A stretch of 64,000 bases of DNA from Actinomyces sp. zg-332 (lineage in GTDB: Bacteria > Actinomycetota > Actinomycetes > Actinomycetales > Actinomycetaceae): positions 1,178,001 through 1,242,000 of the forward strand of contig NZ_CP064951.1 of the NCBI RefSeq assembly GCF_011751945.2, read 5' to 3'. Positions 21,240-30,115 of the stretch are shown here, piece after piece (positions within the stretch are counted from its first letter, which is position 1; every line of letters begins with the position of its first letter). A program made the position numbers and the translations under genes. Below the pieces are notes generated by a model, which saw nothing but the letters and a program-made list of their open reading frames with translations, made no database searches and was not told the DNA's origin.

Positions 21240-21268
21240 ATTATAAATCGTACATTTGTTCGATTCAA
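21240..21268 (-). promoter_or_regulatory. recA promoter
   Basis: On the minus strand TTGAAT (21268-21263) and a perfect TATAAT (21245-21240) are separated by exactly 17 bases. Transcription would start near 21233, giving a leader of about 155 bases. Confidence 0.85.
21248..21263 (-). promoter_or_regulatory. LexA-type SOS box in the recA promoter spacer
   Basis: TCGTACATTTGTTCGA on the plus strand (TCGAACAAATGTACGA on minus) differs at one position from the actinobacterial SOS consensus TCGAAC-N4-GTTCGA. It lies between -35 and -10, where bound LexA would block RNA polymerase. Confidence 0.85.
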
Positions 21269-21524
21269 TACAGACACGACATTTCACCTATTTTTCCTAA
21301 ATATTTACTTTCTTTAAAATAACAATTACCTTTCTTCTCTTGACACACAAAGAAAAAGGGAATCGACTATATGCTCACTAAACTAATTCTCTAGAAATAA
21401 GAGATACAAATACCAAAACAAGGCTCAAAAAATAACACAAAAAATAGACCCTGTATTCGCACCAAACCTAGCTTGAACACAGAGCCCACTACACACTCAC
21501 ACAATCAGTAAGCCGAAAAAGCAA
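21269..21524. other. Intergenic region upstream of recA promoter
   Basis: AT-rich, A-rich on the plus strand. No further structure or coding frame was found. Confidence 0.4.
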
Positions 21525-21752
21525 CTAATTATAAAACCTTTTTGCTTTTATACTCAAATATAGTGAATAGATAGGACCCACAATAGGAATAAAAATAATA
21601 GCTAAAAGTCTAACTAAAGACCTAAGTGGATTTTCAAAAACATCATGTTCTTTCAAAAGGAAAACAATAGCAACAGCTAAAAGAATAAGATACAAAAAAT
21701 ACATAGCAAGAATTACGATATCATAAGTAGATGGAGCAAGAATATTTTCCAT
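21525..21752 (-). CDS. Small membrane protein, PLDc_N-like
   Basis: About 75 residues with two hydrophobic segments and the FIPIVGPIYSLYLSIK pattern seen in the PLDc_N (phospholipase D N-terminal, membrane) domain. The frame is open 7 codons further upstream, but the SD AAGGGA lies inside that stretch, ideally spaced for the ATG at 21752 (MENILAPST). Function unknown; such short proteins are common in actinobacteria as isolated genes. It stands alone between recA and the DUF3046 gene. Confidence 0.65.
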   Translation of the reverse strand: MENILAPSTYDIVILAMYFLYLILLAVAIVFLLKEHDVFENPLRSLVRLLAIIFIPIVGPIYSLYLSIKAKRFYN

Positions 21753-21773
21753 AATTGTTCCCTTTTGTTTCAC

Positions 21774-22436
21774 AGCATAAAGAACAAAATCTTAAACATA
21801 TTTATAACAAAAAACTAAAATCTAAGCAAACGTAAATACATCCAATTTGAAAACAAATAATACTTTTGTTACAGGTTCAGAAAAGCTTTCTCTTTTAGAA
21901 TAATTCTCCGTTCCTTTTTCTCCTTCTTCCCACAAAGCATACAAACAAAAAGAAAGTCATAAAGTGAAGATAAATTATATGCTAGCCGTATATTAATCGT
22001 ACTAAGTGACTTTAAAGCACACAAAACCAATAGAAAAATACCTAAACCTTACACTTCATACAAATAAAAGAAAAGGGCAAAACTTACCCTAAAAAACACA
22101 AGTAATTACAATACAAGAAATAAAAATAAGAAATACTCAAAATAGACTCTATGCAAATATCACAAAAAATCCAGCACTAAACAATGCTAACCAAAACCAC
22201 ACACTGGCAAAAAGTAGAAAAATACAAAACTAATCAAAACCCTAAGCCCGCAAATCAATGAACAATACTAATCAAAATTCTAAGTCCACAAAACCAACAA
22301 TCAAAACTAAACAAAGACAAAATACACAACCAACACAAAAACTTAGCAAAACGCAAAAAATAAATACCTAAAAAATCACTAACAATCAGTCATTAACACT
22401 AAAATTACATATTTTTACAAAACACACTAAAGGAAA
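21774..22436. other. Long A-rich, T-poor intergenic region
   Basis: About 660 bases with a striking excess of A over T on the plus strand and little G. An imperfect direct repeat beginning ACTAATCAAAA occurs at 22229 and 22267. No gene, RNA or terminator could be supported. Confidence 0.5.
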
Positions 22437-22667
22437 CTATTTTCCTTTTTTATCTTTTTTATCCAAACGGTGATTCCAAAGAAATTTCTCACCTATGCCA
22501 CTGCTTATAACTAAATCTTTCCAAATCTCAATTGGTTTTTCACCATTTTTCATGGCTTGTTCACAAGTAACACCGAAGCCATCTAATACTAAATCTGTAT
22601 ATAAAGACCGTCCGTATACAGTGCCAAAAACTTCGTCCAATGAACGAAAAAATTCAGAAGATTTCAA
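22437..22667 (-). CDS. DUF3046 family protein
   Basis: A 76-residue protein with the DUF3046 layout: an N-terminal (M/L)K-SEFFRSLDEVFG segment, a middle LVLDGFGVTCEQAM and the IWKDLV helix. Relatives lie next to recA across actinobacteria, which supports the call. The start is TTG immediately after the clgR stop, so translational coupling is likely. Function is unknown. A lysine-rich tail (DKKDKKGK) ends the protein. Confidence 0.8.
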   Translation of the reverse strand: MKSSEFFRSLDEVFGTVYGRSLYTDLVLDGFGVTCEQAMKNGEKPIEIWKDLVISSGIGEKFLWNHRLDKKDKKGK

Positions 22668-22670
22668 AAT

Positions 22671-23030
22671 CTACTTCACAATCTGTACAGGAAGAGAAAA
22701 ATCTAAATGAGAAATAGCGTAAGCTTCTAAATTATTTGCAACTTCACGCAAAATCACAGACAAAGAAACATTCATAGCAGCACAAATGGAAGCAAGTAGT
22801 TCAGAAGAAGCCTCTTTTTGTCCACGTTCAACTTCACTCAAATACCCCAAAGAAACCAAAGCTTTTTCAGATACTTCACGCAAAGTCATTCCAGAATCTT
22901 TACGAGTATCTCGCAAAACTCTTCCAAGTTCTTCCCTAAATAAAGGCACAGCTTTAGAATTAGACGAGATTAAGGAAGTCGTAAATTCGAATCCACCCGT
23001 ATTAATTTTTGTATCAATTTGTTTATTCAT
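22671..23030 (-). CDS. clgR: ClgR-type XRE-family transcriptional regulator
   Basis: An HTH protein of 119 residues. The helix-turn-helix spans about residues 33-95, with [43 protein letters not shown]-like features (ERG-K turn, SLGYLSEVE recognition helix) characteristic of ClgR, the actinobacterial activator of clp protease genes. The first 30 residues are variable and polar. It sits in the standard pgsA-clgR-DUF3046-recA neighbourhood. It is 155 bases downstream of pgsA and may have its own promoter. Confidence 0.85.
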   Translation of the reverse strand: MNKQIDTKINTGGFEFTTSLISSNSKAVPLFREELGRVLRDTRKDSGMTLREVSEKALVSLGYLSEVERGQKEASSELLASICAAMNVSLSVILREVANNLEAYAISHLDFSLPVQIVK

Positions 23031-23185
23031 AAAGTATTAAACAATCCTCATCTAATTAAATTTCATTTTAGTTATAAAATGATACCACAATTCCATTGAA
23101 AGAAAATAGCGAAAACATTAAAAGTTGAACATAATAGACTCAACTTTAATAAAACGAATATGAATCGCGATGATACAATATCATC

Positions 23186-23794
23186 TTATTTTTCTACTTT
23201 AGATTCCTTTATAGCTTTCCAAGCAACAAAAAGATAGTCAATAAAGCTCAAAATTGTAAGAACTAAAGCTATCCACATCATTACTACACGGAAAAGATCA
23301 AAATATCCTGATTCAGCAAGAGGAATAAAGTACCCAAAAGGAAACACAAATAAGAAAATCAAAAACATTTGAGAAACAGTCTTCCACTTACCCAAATCAG
23401 AGGCAGCAATGACAATATTCTTCAAAAGCGCAAACCTCAAAGCAGTTATTAAGAAATCCCTCAAACCGACAATAATTGTGAAAAACCAAGGTAAGAAACC
23501 ACAGTAAGACAATGCAATAAAGCCACCTAATACCAAAAACTTATCAGCAATAGGATCAATTATTTTTCCGTAAGTGGTTACTAGGTTATATTTGCGAGCC
23601 CAATCACCATCATATTTATCACTAGCCACAGCAAGCATATACAAAATTGTCATGGTCCACACAAGAGGTGGATAGTGGTTATCATATTTATTTATATAAA
23701 CAAATAGACCGATAAAAATAGGAGCAACAATTAAACGAAATGTCGTTAAAACATTCGCAAAATTCCATACCTTACTCTCAGTGAAAACACTCAT
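23186..23794 (-). CDS. pgsA: CDP-diacylglycerol-glycerol-3-phosphate 3-phosphatidyltransferase
   Basis: Makes phosphatidylglycerophosphate at the membrane, feeding phosphatidylglycerol and cardiolipin synthesis (see the cls gene at the window start). The full CDP-alcohol phosphotransferase motif is present: D59-x2-D62-G63-x2-A66-R67-x8-G76-x3-D80-x3-D84. About five to six TM segments span 202 residues. The SD AAGGGGAG overlaps the ftsK stop codon region; only 9 bases separate the genes, so they are co-transcribed and probably coupled. Confidence 0.93.
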   Translation of the reverse strand: MSVFTESKVWNFANVLTTFRLIVAPIFIGLFVYINKYDNHYPPLVWTMTILYMLAVASDKYDGDWARKYNLVTTYGKIIDPIADKFLVLGGFIALSYCGFLPWFFTIIVGLRDFLITALRFALLKNIVIAASDLGKWKTVSQMFLIFLFVFPFGYFIPLAESGYFDLFRVVMMWIALVLTILSFIDYLFVAWKAIKESKVEK

Positions 23795-23803
23795 CTTCTC
23801 CCC

Positions 23804-26497
23804 TTAACGCCCAGTAAGTTGCCAAGCATCCTCGCCCATATCATTCTCATCGTCGTAGTAGTCAACTACTTCTTGATAACTAGATGATTTAGATGACTCA
23901 ACATTCATACCTATATCAGTATAGTCTGTTTCTGTAGTTTTTGATACAGGGATTTCACCTTTTAACATTGCTAATATTCTAGGCAACTCTTCAACTTCAA
24001 CTAGAACATCTCTAGGTTTAGATCCTTTAGATGGACCAACCACTTCACGAGACTCTAATAAATCCATTAAACGACCTGCCCTAGCAAAACCAACTCGAAG
24101 TTTTCGCTGTAGCATAGAAACTGACCCGACTTGTGCCCCAACAACTACTTCAGCAGCACGCAGTAAATCTTCTAAATCATTACCAATATCTTCCGCAACA
24201 ACAACTTTTTCCTTAGCAGAAACAACATCTTCTCTATATTGAGGTCTAAGCTGAGCTTTCACATGGTTTACTACTGAATGAATTTCGCTTTCACTCACCC
24301 ACGCACCTTGCACACGGATAGGCTTGCTGGAACCAGAACCCAAATATAAAGCGTCACCCTGACCAATAAGCTTTTCAGCCCCTGACTGGTCCAAAATAAC
24401 CTTAGAGTCAACTGCTGCTGAAGTGGCAAAAGCTAGACGTGAAGGAATATTTGATTTAATCAAACCAGTAACAACATCAACGCTAGGACGCTGAGTAGCT
24501 ACAACAATATGAACACCAGCTGCGCGCCCAAGCTGAGTTATACGCTGAATCGAGCTTTCAACGTCTCTTGGTGCAACCATCATCAAATCGGCTAACTCGT
24601 CCACAATAGTTAATAAATATGGGAACGGAACTAGTTTACGTTTACTATTAGGCAAAGGCTCAACTTTTCCCTCTCTAATAGCTTTGTTGAAGTCATCTAT
24701 ATGTTTGTAGCCATAAGTAGACATATCATCATAACGATAGTCCATTTCTTTAACTACCCATTCCAAAGCCTCTGCAGCTTTTTTAGCATCAGTAATAATA
24801 GGGGTAATCAAATGAGGAATTCCCTCATAAATAGTAAGCTCAACTCTCTTAGGATCAACTAAAATCATACGCACCTGATCAGGGGTTGCACGCATCATAA
24901 TTGAAGTAATCATGGAGTTCACAAATGAAGACTTACCTGCACCTGTAGCACCAGCAACTAGTAAATGAGGAGTTTTGACCAAATTAGTTGTAACAAAAGC
25001 TCCCTCAACGTCCTTTCCCATGCCAACAACCATAGGGTGAGTATCATTCATAGCTACACTTGAACGTAAAACATCACCTAAAACAACTATTTCTCTATCG
25101 TTATTAGGGATTTCGATACCAATTGCTGATTTTCCAGGGATAGGTGACAATATGCGAACTTCATCAGTTGCAACAGTATAAGCAATATCCTTAGAAAGCT
25201 TTGTCACACTGTCAACTTTTGCACCAGCTCCTAGCTGTATCTCATATAAAGTAACTGTTGGTCCTCTAGAAAAACCAGTGACGGTTGCATCAACTTTAAA
25301 CTGTTCAAATAGGCGAGTTAAAGCGTCAATAATTTTGTCATTGTCAGCTGAATGCTTTACAGATTCCCTACCCCTTACAAGCAAATCTTGGTTAGGTAAA
25401 TTGTAAGTTATCTCAGGAGCTTGCAATAGCTGAACTGGAGAGGAAAACTGCTGAGCAACATCACTTTCGTTTTCAGGTTTTTCTTGTTCAAGAAGCGTTG
25501 TATTATCAGCAGATTCTGAAGGTACATCAGCAAAGTTATCTTTAGGTTCATCCATTACATTCAAGAACTCTGGTACTTGCGTTTTATCTATGCTAGGTTG
25601 AGTAAAAGCATTAGGCTGAGGCTTAGGGGAAACGGTTGTGTTATCAGAATAGTTACTTACTGGCTTATTCTGAGATAAATCGACGTTAGGAATAAACTGT
25701 GTTTGGTCATTATCAGTAGCTGTATCGCTCATATAAGGAGCTTCATTTACTTCAGAATCAGACTGTTTACCTTTACCAAAATTCTTAATGCGAGAAAATA
25801 AACTAGTTTTTGGCTCAGTATTTATCGCAGTTCTGAATGGTTCATCTCCATCGTATAACTCAAGTTGCTTAGGAACATAATTATCAACATTGGAGCTTTC
25901 ACCCTGCGAACTATCCTTCTTCCTTACATAGTTGAATACTTCTACTACACTCATATTTACAACATACAAAGATAAGAAAAGAGTAATTAAGATTAATATA
26001 GGAATAGCAACATAGGAAGAGAATAAGTATTGAAGCGGATGTCCAATTAGCCAACCGAATATGCCACCAGCAGATTCAATTAAAGCTATTTTATTCATTG
26101 ATGGAGATCCACAGATAACATGCGTAATAGAAAGTAAAGATAAAAATATTCCAGACAATCCGATAAGCTTACGTCTTTGTCCCTCAGAAAAACTAGAAGT
26201 TCTCATCATCGCAATAGCTAAAACTATTAATATGATAGGAAGAACCATAGCATAAATGCCAAATAGCCCAGCAAATATGTGGTGAATTATTTGTCCAGCA
26301 ACACCACTTATATTTACCCATTCACGCAAAGCAACAATGACGGCTACCCCTAAAAGGATAAAAGCAAAACCGTCACGTCTAATAGGCGAACTAGCAGAAT
26401 TAGTGTTTTCACTCTTAGTAAAAACGTTCTTTATCCCAGCGTTGAATCTGGCAAAAACACTACTTTTTTCAGCTTTTTTTCTATTTTTCTTCCCCAT
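23804..26497 (-). CDS. ftsK: DNA translocase FtsK
   Basis: Septal DNA pump that clears chromosome ends during division. Four to five TM segments lie in about residues 42-185. A polar, acidic linker (about 190-375) leads to the motor: Walker A GATGAGKS at 516-523 with K522, and Walker B ending at D633-E634 (VDELAD). The TQRPSVDVVTGLIKSNIPSR region follows. A C-terminal winged-helix gamma domain (SMLQRKLRVGFARAGRLMDLLE) would recognise KOPS-like sequences. At 897 residues it has a linker of moderate length. First gene of an ftsK-pgsA unit. Confidence 0.96.
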   Translation of the reverse strand: MGKKNRKKAEKSSVFARFNAGIKNVFTKSENTNSASSPIRRDGFAFILLGVAVIVALREWVNISGVAGQIIHHIFAGLFGIYAMVLPIILIVLAIAMMRTSSFSEGQRRKLIGLSGIFLSLLSITHVICGSPSMNKIALIESAGGIFGWLIGHPLQYLFSSYVAIPILILITLFLSLYVVNMSVVEVFNYVRKKDSSQGESSNVDNYVPKQLELYDGDEPFRTAINTEPKTSLFSRIKNFGKGKQSDSEVNEAPYMSDTATDNDQTQFIPNVDLSQNKPVSNYSDNTTVSPKPQPNAFTQPSIDKTQVPEFLNVMDEPKDNFADVPSESADNTTLLEQEKPENESDVAQQFSSPVQLLQAPEITYNLPNQDLLVRGRESVKHSADNDKIIDALTRLFEQFKVDATVTGFSRGPTVTLYEIQLGAGAKVDSVTKLSKDIAYTVATDEVRILSPIPGKSAIGIEIPNNDREIVVLGDVLRSSVAMNDTHPMVVGMGKDVEGAFVTTNLVKTPHLLVAGATGAGKSSFVNSMITSIMMRATPDQVRMILVDPKRVELTIYEGIPHLITPIITDAKKAAEALEWVVKEMDYRYDDMSTYGYKHIDDFNKAIREGKVEPLPNSKRKLVPFPYLLTIVDELADLMMVAPRDVESSIQRITQLGRAAGVHIVVATQRPSVDVVTGLIKSNIPSRLAFATSAAVDSKVILDQSGAEKLIGQGDALYLGSGSSKPIRVQGAWVSESEIHSVVNHVKAQLRPQYREDVVSAKEKVVVAEDIGNDLEDLLRAAEVVVGAQVGSVSMLQRKLRVGFARAGRLMDLLESREVVGPSKGSKPRDVLVEVEELPRILAMLKGEIPVSKTTETDYTDIGMNVESSKSSSYQEVVDYYDDENDMGEDAWQLTGR

Positions 26498-26627
26498 GTA
26501 AACTTTACTCTCTTATATAAACTTAACTACAAAAACAGTCTATCAATTTTCGCTAATATTTTTGTGACATTTGTTTTATATTTTAAAAGATTCTATGTTG
26601 CATTTCTTTCTATAACTAATGTAGCAC

Positions 26628-27641
26628 TTATAACTCATTTTCCAAAAGAATATCGATTTCCATACTGCTTGGACAGTGAGCATTACCAACTTTACTCGCA
26701 CACATAGCAGCTGCTAAATTAGCTCTTCTAACACTATCATAAACGCTGTGATTACTCATTAAGCTTGCTACGAGCACACCAGTATGAGTATCAGCAACAC
26801 CTGTGGTATCTACTACTGGTTTCTTAAAACAAGGCACCGAAACTACTTTAGAATCAGTGTTTTTTTCTTTTACTCTACAGTCTAAAACACCATCACGGAT
26901 AACAATCAAAGCACTATCTTTTACTTTTTCACTTAGCATAGACCACATTTTATCGTCGTCTATATTGATAGAATCTTTCCCACTCAAGTAATCGCCTATA
27001 TCTTTATTTGTGCTTTTCTCTACGAAGTCTTTGAGGAAAATAGTATTTATCTCACGTTTATTTATAGTAAGAATATCTGTCATTTCAAGCATTTCTTCAA
27101 TATTTTCAAACGAGATTTTTTCAACAAATGGCCCAGGAGAAAATACTATATTTACGTGTCTTGGAATAGTCTTACACCATTTCAAAAGAACTCTTGCACT
27201 GGTTTCGTTGGACAAATCCATGCCTGAAACAAAAACATAATCATTAGCTTGTAATGTTATATCTTCAAGTTCAGATAGTTGAGGTTCTGCTTCAACACCT
27301 GAAGAAACTATATAAGTATAATTTCCTTTAGAATCTCGCAAGTTTAAGTTCATTCCATTGTCTCCGATTACTTCTTCAACAATGCATTCAATATTTTCTA
27401 GTCTAAAGACTTCCTTTATTTGCTTAGAGTTAGGTCCTGTTCCCAAAGGACTAGCACAACAAGTTTTTACTCCTTGTCGTGCAACCGCACTTAGAACTAT
27501 AAATCCTGCACCCAAAACAATAGAAGACGCTTTTGCAAAAGTTCCTGTTCCAGTTTTAGGTATCTCATTTATAGTCAATGGTAAATCCATTAGTATTCTT
27601 TGTGTTGAGATAAAGCAAGGTTCATTTGGTTTTCTATACAT
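26628..27641 (-). CDS. Divergent PfkB/ribokinase-family carbohydrate kinase
   Basis: Fold and order fit the PfkB family: an N-terminal KTGTGTFAKASSIVLGAGFIVLSAVARQG motif 1 region, and motif 2 near the C-terminus. In motif 2 the usual DTTGAGD is changed to DTTGVADTHTG. The presumed catalytic base D284 is kept, but the anion-hole glycine is replaced by alanine. Substrate unknown; a sugar or nucleoside is possible. The ATG has a good SD (TTGGAGAAG). 337 residues is normal. It appears to be a single gene upstream of ftsK, with 130 bases between. Confidence 0.75.
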   Translation of the reverse strand: MYRKPNEPCFISTQRILMDLPLTINEIPKTGTGTFAKASSIVLGAGFIVLSAVARQGVKTCCASPLGTGPNSKQIKEVFRLENIECIVEEVIGDNGMNLNLRDSKGNYTYIVSSGVEAEPQLSELEDITLQANDYVFVSGMDLSNETSARVLLKWCKTIPRHVNIVFSPGPFVEKISFENIEEMLEMTDILTINKREINTIFLKDFVEKSTNKDIGDYLSGKDSINIDDDKMWSMLSEKVKDSALIVIRDGVLDCRVKEKNTDSKVVSVPCFKKPVVDTTGVADTHTGVLVASLMSNHSVYDSVRRANLAAAMCASKVGNAHCPSSMEIDILLENEL

Positions 27642-28015
27642 TCTTCTCCAAGCATACTACTTATGGATTAGTAATAACTAAACTTAAGTTTTATTCAATA
27701 ATTATATATGAAATATTACTTTGAAGTAATAAGAATTAGTTGCGTACCGTAACATGAAGCATGCCACTAATAGCTTGAGTAATTCTATGAACAGCTATTT
27801 AAAATTTCTTTTATACTGACAAAAATACCTATAAAACCAGTATTTATACAAATTTGAAAAATAAATAAAAACAAGTAAGTAATATAAAAGTAAGAGTTAG
27901 TATTTTATAAACAATAATTCTTTCTGAAATATTGTATTATCATCACTTATGATGTGTGCAAACTAATAATAAACAATAGAAAAATAAAATAATTTTGCGC
28001 TAATACTTATAAATA
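27642..28015. other. AT-rich intergenic region
   Basis: Between the start of the PfkB gene and the rnj terminator. It is AT-rich, and no gene is visible. Confidence 0.4.
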
Positions 28016-28063
28016 ACAGTTAGGGCTTACTTTCGCTATGTATCGAAAGTAAGCCCTAACTGT
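28016..28063 (-). terminator. Strong hairpin terminator of rnj
   Basis: A perfect 20-bp inverted repeat (28016-28035 with 28044-28063) with an 8-base loop lies 10 bases after the rnj stop. The T-run after it on the minus strand is short (TATTTAT), so it may also act as an mRNA-protecting hairpin. Confidence 0.8.
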
Positions 28064-28072
28064 TTACACAAG

Positions 28073-29776
28073 CTAAATCTCTATAACTACAGGCATAATT
28101 ACAGGATATCTACGTAAAGAAGTAGATAAGAATCGACCTAATGCTCTGCGAGCTATCTGTTGTAAGACATAAGCATCTTTTTCACCATTACTTAGAGCTT
28201 TTTGCACATTTTGATTAATCTTATTCAATACGTCATCAAAGATATCTTTTTCCTCACAAACACCTTTAAACTCAACTCTTGCTGGTGCCATTAATAACTT
28301 TTCTTTGAAATCTACTACCAAAACAATATTAATTACACCCTCACTACCAAGAGCAAGTCTTTGTTGTAAATCTTTATCTTCAATTTCACCAATGCTATTG
28401 CCATCAACATAAATGTACTCATTTGGAATACGAGCAACTCTTTTAGCTACCCCATCTTTCAATTCGACAACAACACCGTTTGGAGCATATAAAACATTAC
28501 TTTCTGGTACTCCAGTTTCTTCCGCTAAACGACCATTGGCAATTAAATGACGTGATTGACCGTGGATAGGAATAACATTCTTAGGTTTAACTATATTGTA
28601 ACAATACAAAAGTTCTCCACTACCAGCGTGACCAGATACGTGCACACGAGCCTTAGCCTGATGGACAACATCAACACCCAAAGCAGTCAAATCATCAATA
28701 ACTCTAAACACTTTATTCTCGTTCCCTGGTATAAGTGAAGAAGCAAAAATAACAGTGTCACCTGTTTCAACAGAAACAAATTTATGAGATTCACTAGCTA
28801 TACGGGACAAAGCAGCTAAAGGCTCACCTTGAGAACCTGTAACCATATACACTCTCTGATTTTCAGGTAACTCAGCAATATAATGTTGATCCACTAAAAT
28901 GCTCATATCTGGAACACTTAGGTAACCCTCTTCAATAGCTATATGCATATTGCGTATCATTGAACGCCCAACTAAGCACACTTTGCGGTTGTGTTTATAA
29001 GCACAATCTATTACTTGCTGAACCCTATGCACGTGTGAAGAAAACGAAGCGACCACAATCTGCCCAGTAGCATTAGCAAAACAGCTATCTAATACAGGAG
29101 TAATTTCACATTCATGTGTAGTAAACCCTGGGTGTTCAGCATTCGTTGAGTCAACCATAAATAGGTCAACTCCTTCTTGCCCTAAGTTAGAAAAAGCACG
29201 TAAATCAGTCAAACGACCATCCAAAGGCAACTGATCCATTTTGAAATCGCCAGTAATTAGCACTTTACCAGCTTGCGTCCTAATCATAATTGCCATAGCA
29301 TCAGGGATAGAGTGGTTCACTGCCACAAATTCTAGATTAAAACTATCTAAGTCGTAAGTTTCAGTTTCACGAACAGTAATCAAATTCGCATTTTTTATAC
29401 CAAATTCTTCAAGCTTTGCCTCTAAGAAAGCCAAAGTTAAATTAGAAGAAATAATAGGAATATCTCCACGATGTTTTAACAAGTATGGCACAGCACCAAT
29501 GTGATCTTCATGTCCATGTGTCAAAACTAGAGCTTCAACTTTGTCTATCCTGTCGAGAACATAGGTAAAGTCAGGTAAAATTAAGTCCACACCCGGATGA
29601 GATTCTGTAGGAAAATACACTCCGCAGTCAACAATCAAAAGCTTTGAATCATATTCAAATACAGTCATATTCCTACCAACTTCACCCAGTCCTCCCAAGG
29701 CAATGATTCGTAGTGATGATGAAGGAGGTAAATCAGAACTATCTAGTAATTGTAAATCATTTATATTCAAATCCAC
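28073..29776 (-). CDS. rnj: Ribonuclease J
   Basis: Metallo-beta-lactamase/beta-CASP ribonuclease with endo- and 5'-exonuclease activity in mRNA turnover and rRNA maturation. The metal motif is H87-x-H89-x-D91-H92 (LTHGHEDHIGAV). GDFKMDQ supplies another ligand region, and the beta-CASP part contains HVHRVQQVID and HVSGHAGSGE. 567 residues is standard. Start GTG with a weak upstream purine stretch. In many actinobacteria dapA sits between rnj and pepR; here that gene is missing. Confidence 0.95.
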   Translation of the reverse strand: MDLNINDLQLLDSSDLPPSSSLRIIALGGLGEVGRNMTVFEYDSKLLIVDCGVYFPTESHPGVDLILPDFTYVLDRIDKVEALVLTHGHEDHIGAVPYLLKHRGDIPIISSNLTLAFLEAKLEEFGIKNANLITVRETETYDLDSFNLEFVAVNHSIPDAMAIMIRTQAGKVLITGDFKMDQLPLDGRLTDLRAFSNLGQEGVDLFMVDSTNAEHPGFTTHECEITPVLDSCFANATGQIVVASFSSHVHRVQQVIDCAYKHNRKVCLVGRSMIRNMHIAIEEGYLSVPDMSILVDQHYIAELPENQRVYMVTGSQGEPLAALSRIASESHKFVSVETGDTVIFASSLIPGNENKVFRVIDDLTALGVDVVHQAKARVHVSGHAGSGELLYCYNIVKPKNVIPIHGQSRHLIANGRLAEETGVPESNVLYAPNGVVVELKDGVAKRVARIPNEYIYVDGNSIGEIEDKDLQQRLALGSEGVINIVLVVDFKEKLLMAPARVEFKGVCEEKDIFDDVLNKINQNVQKALSNGEKDAYVLQQIARRALGRFLSTSLRRYPVIMPVVIEI

Positions 29777-30115
29777 GGTAAAGTATCTTTCTTAAAATTT
29801 TCATATCTCTTATATAACTATATCACTAGAACAACATTATAAAGCAAGCACCCATTATCCAAGCGAATATAACCGCTTACACATCAATTCGAAAGCAGTA
29901 TAATTAACATTTTCGCATAAGTCCTTAAAGTTACTATATATTGACTTTCTCACATAGTAGCTTACAGGTTGAAATCACGAAATTTTTAGGTAATCTAAAA
30001 TATTTTTATTTAAAGCTCACTTGGTGATTAAACAGTAAGTTTATGTAAACTTGTAACAGAAAAAGTAGCTTTGATAGTCTCCCATCACAAATTATAAGTA
30101 CCGTTTCTAGTGATT
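29777..30115. other. Gap where dapA/dapB often lie in actinobacteria
   Basis: The 339 bases are AT-rich and carry no open frame or visible remnant. Conserved actinobacterial order would place dapB and dapA between pepR and rnj. Confidence 0.5.
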
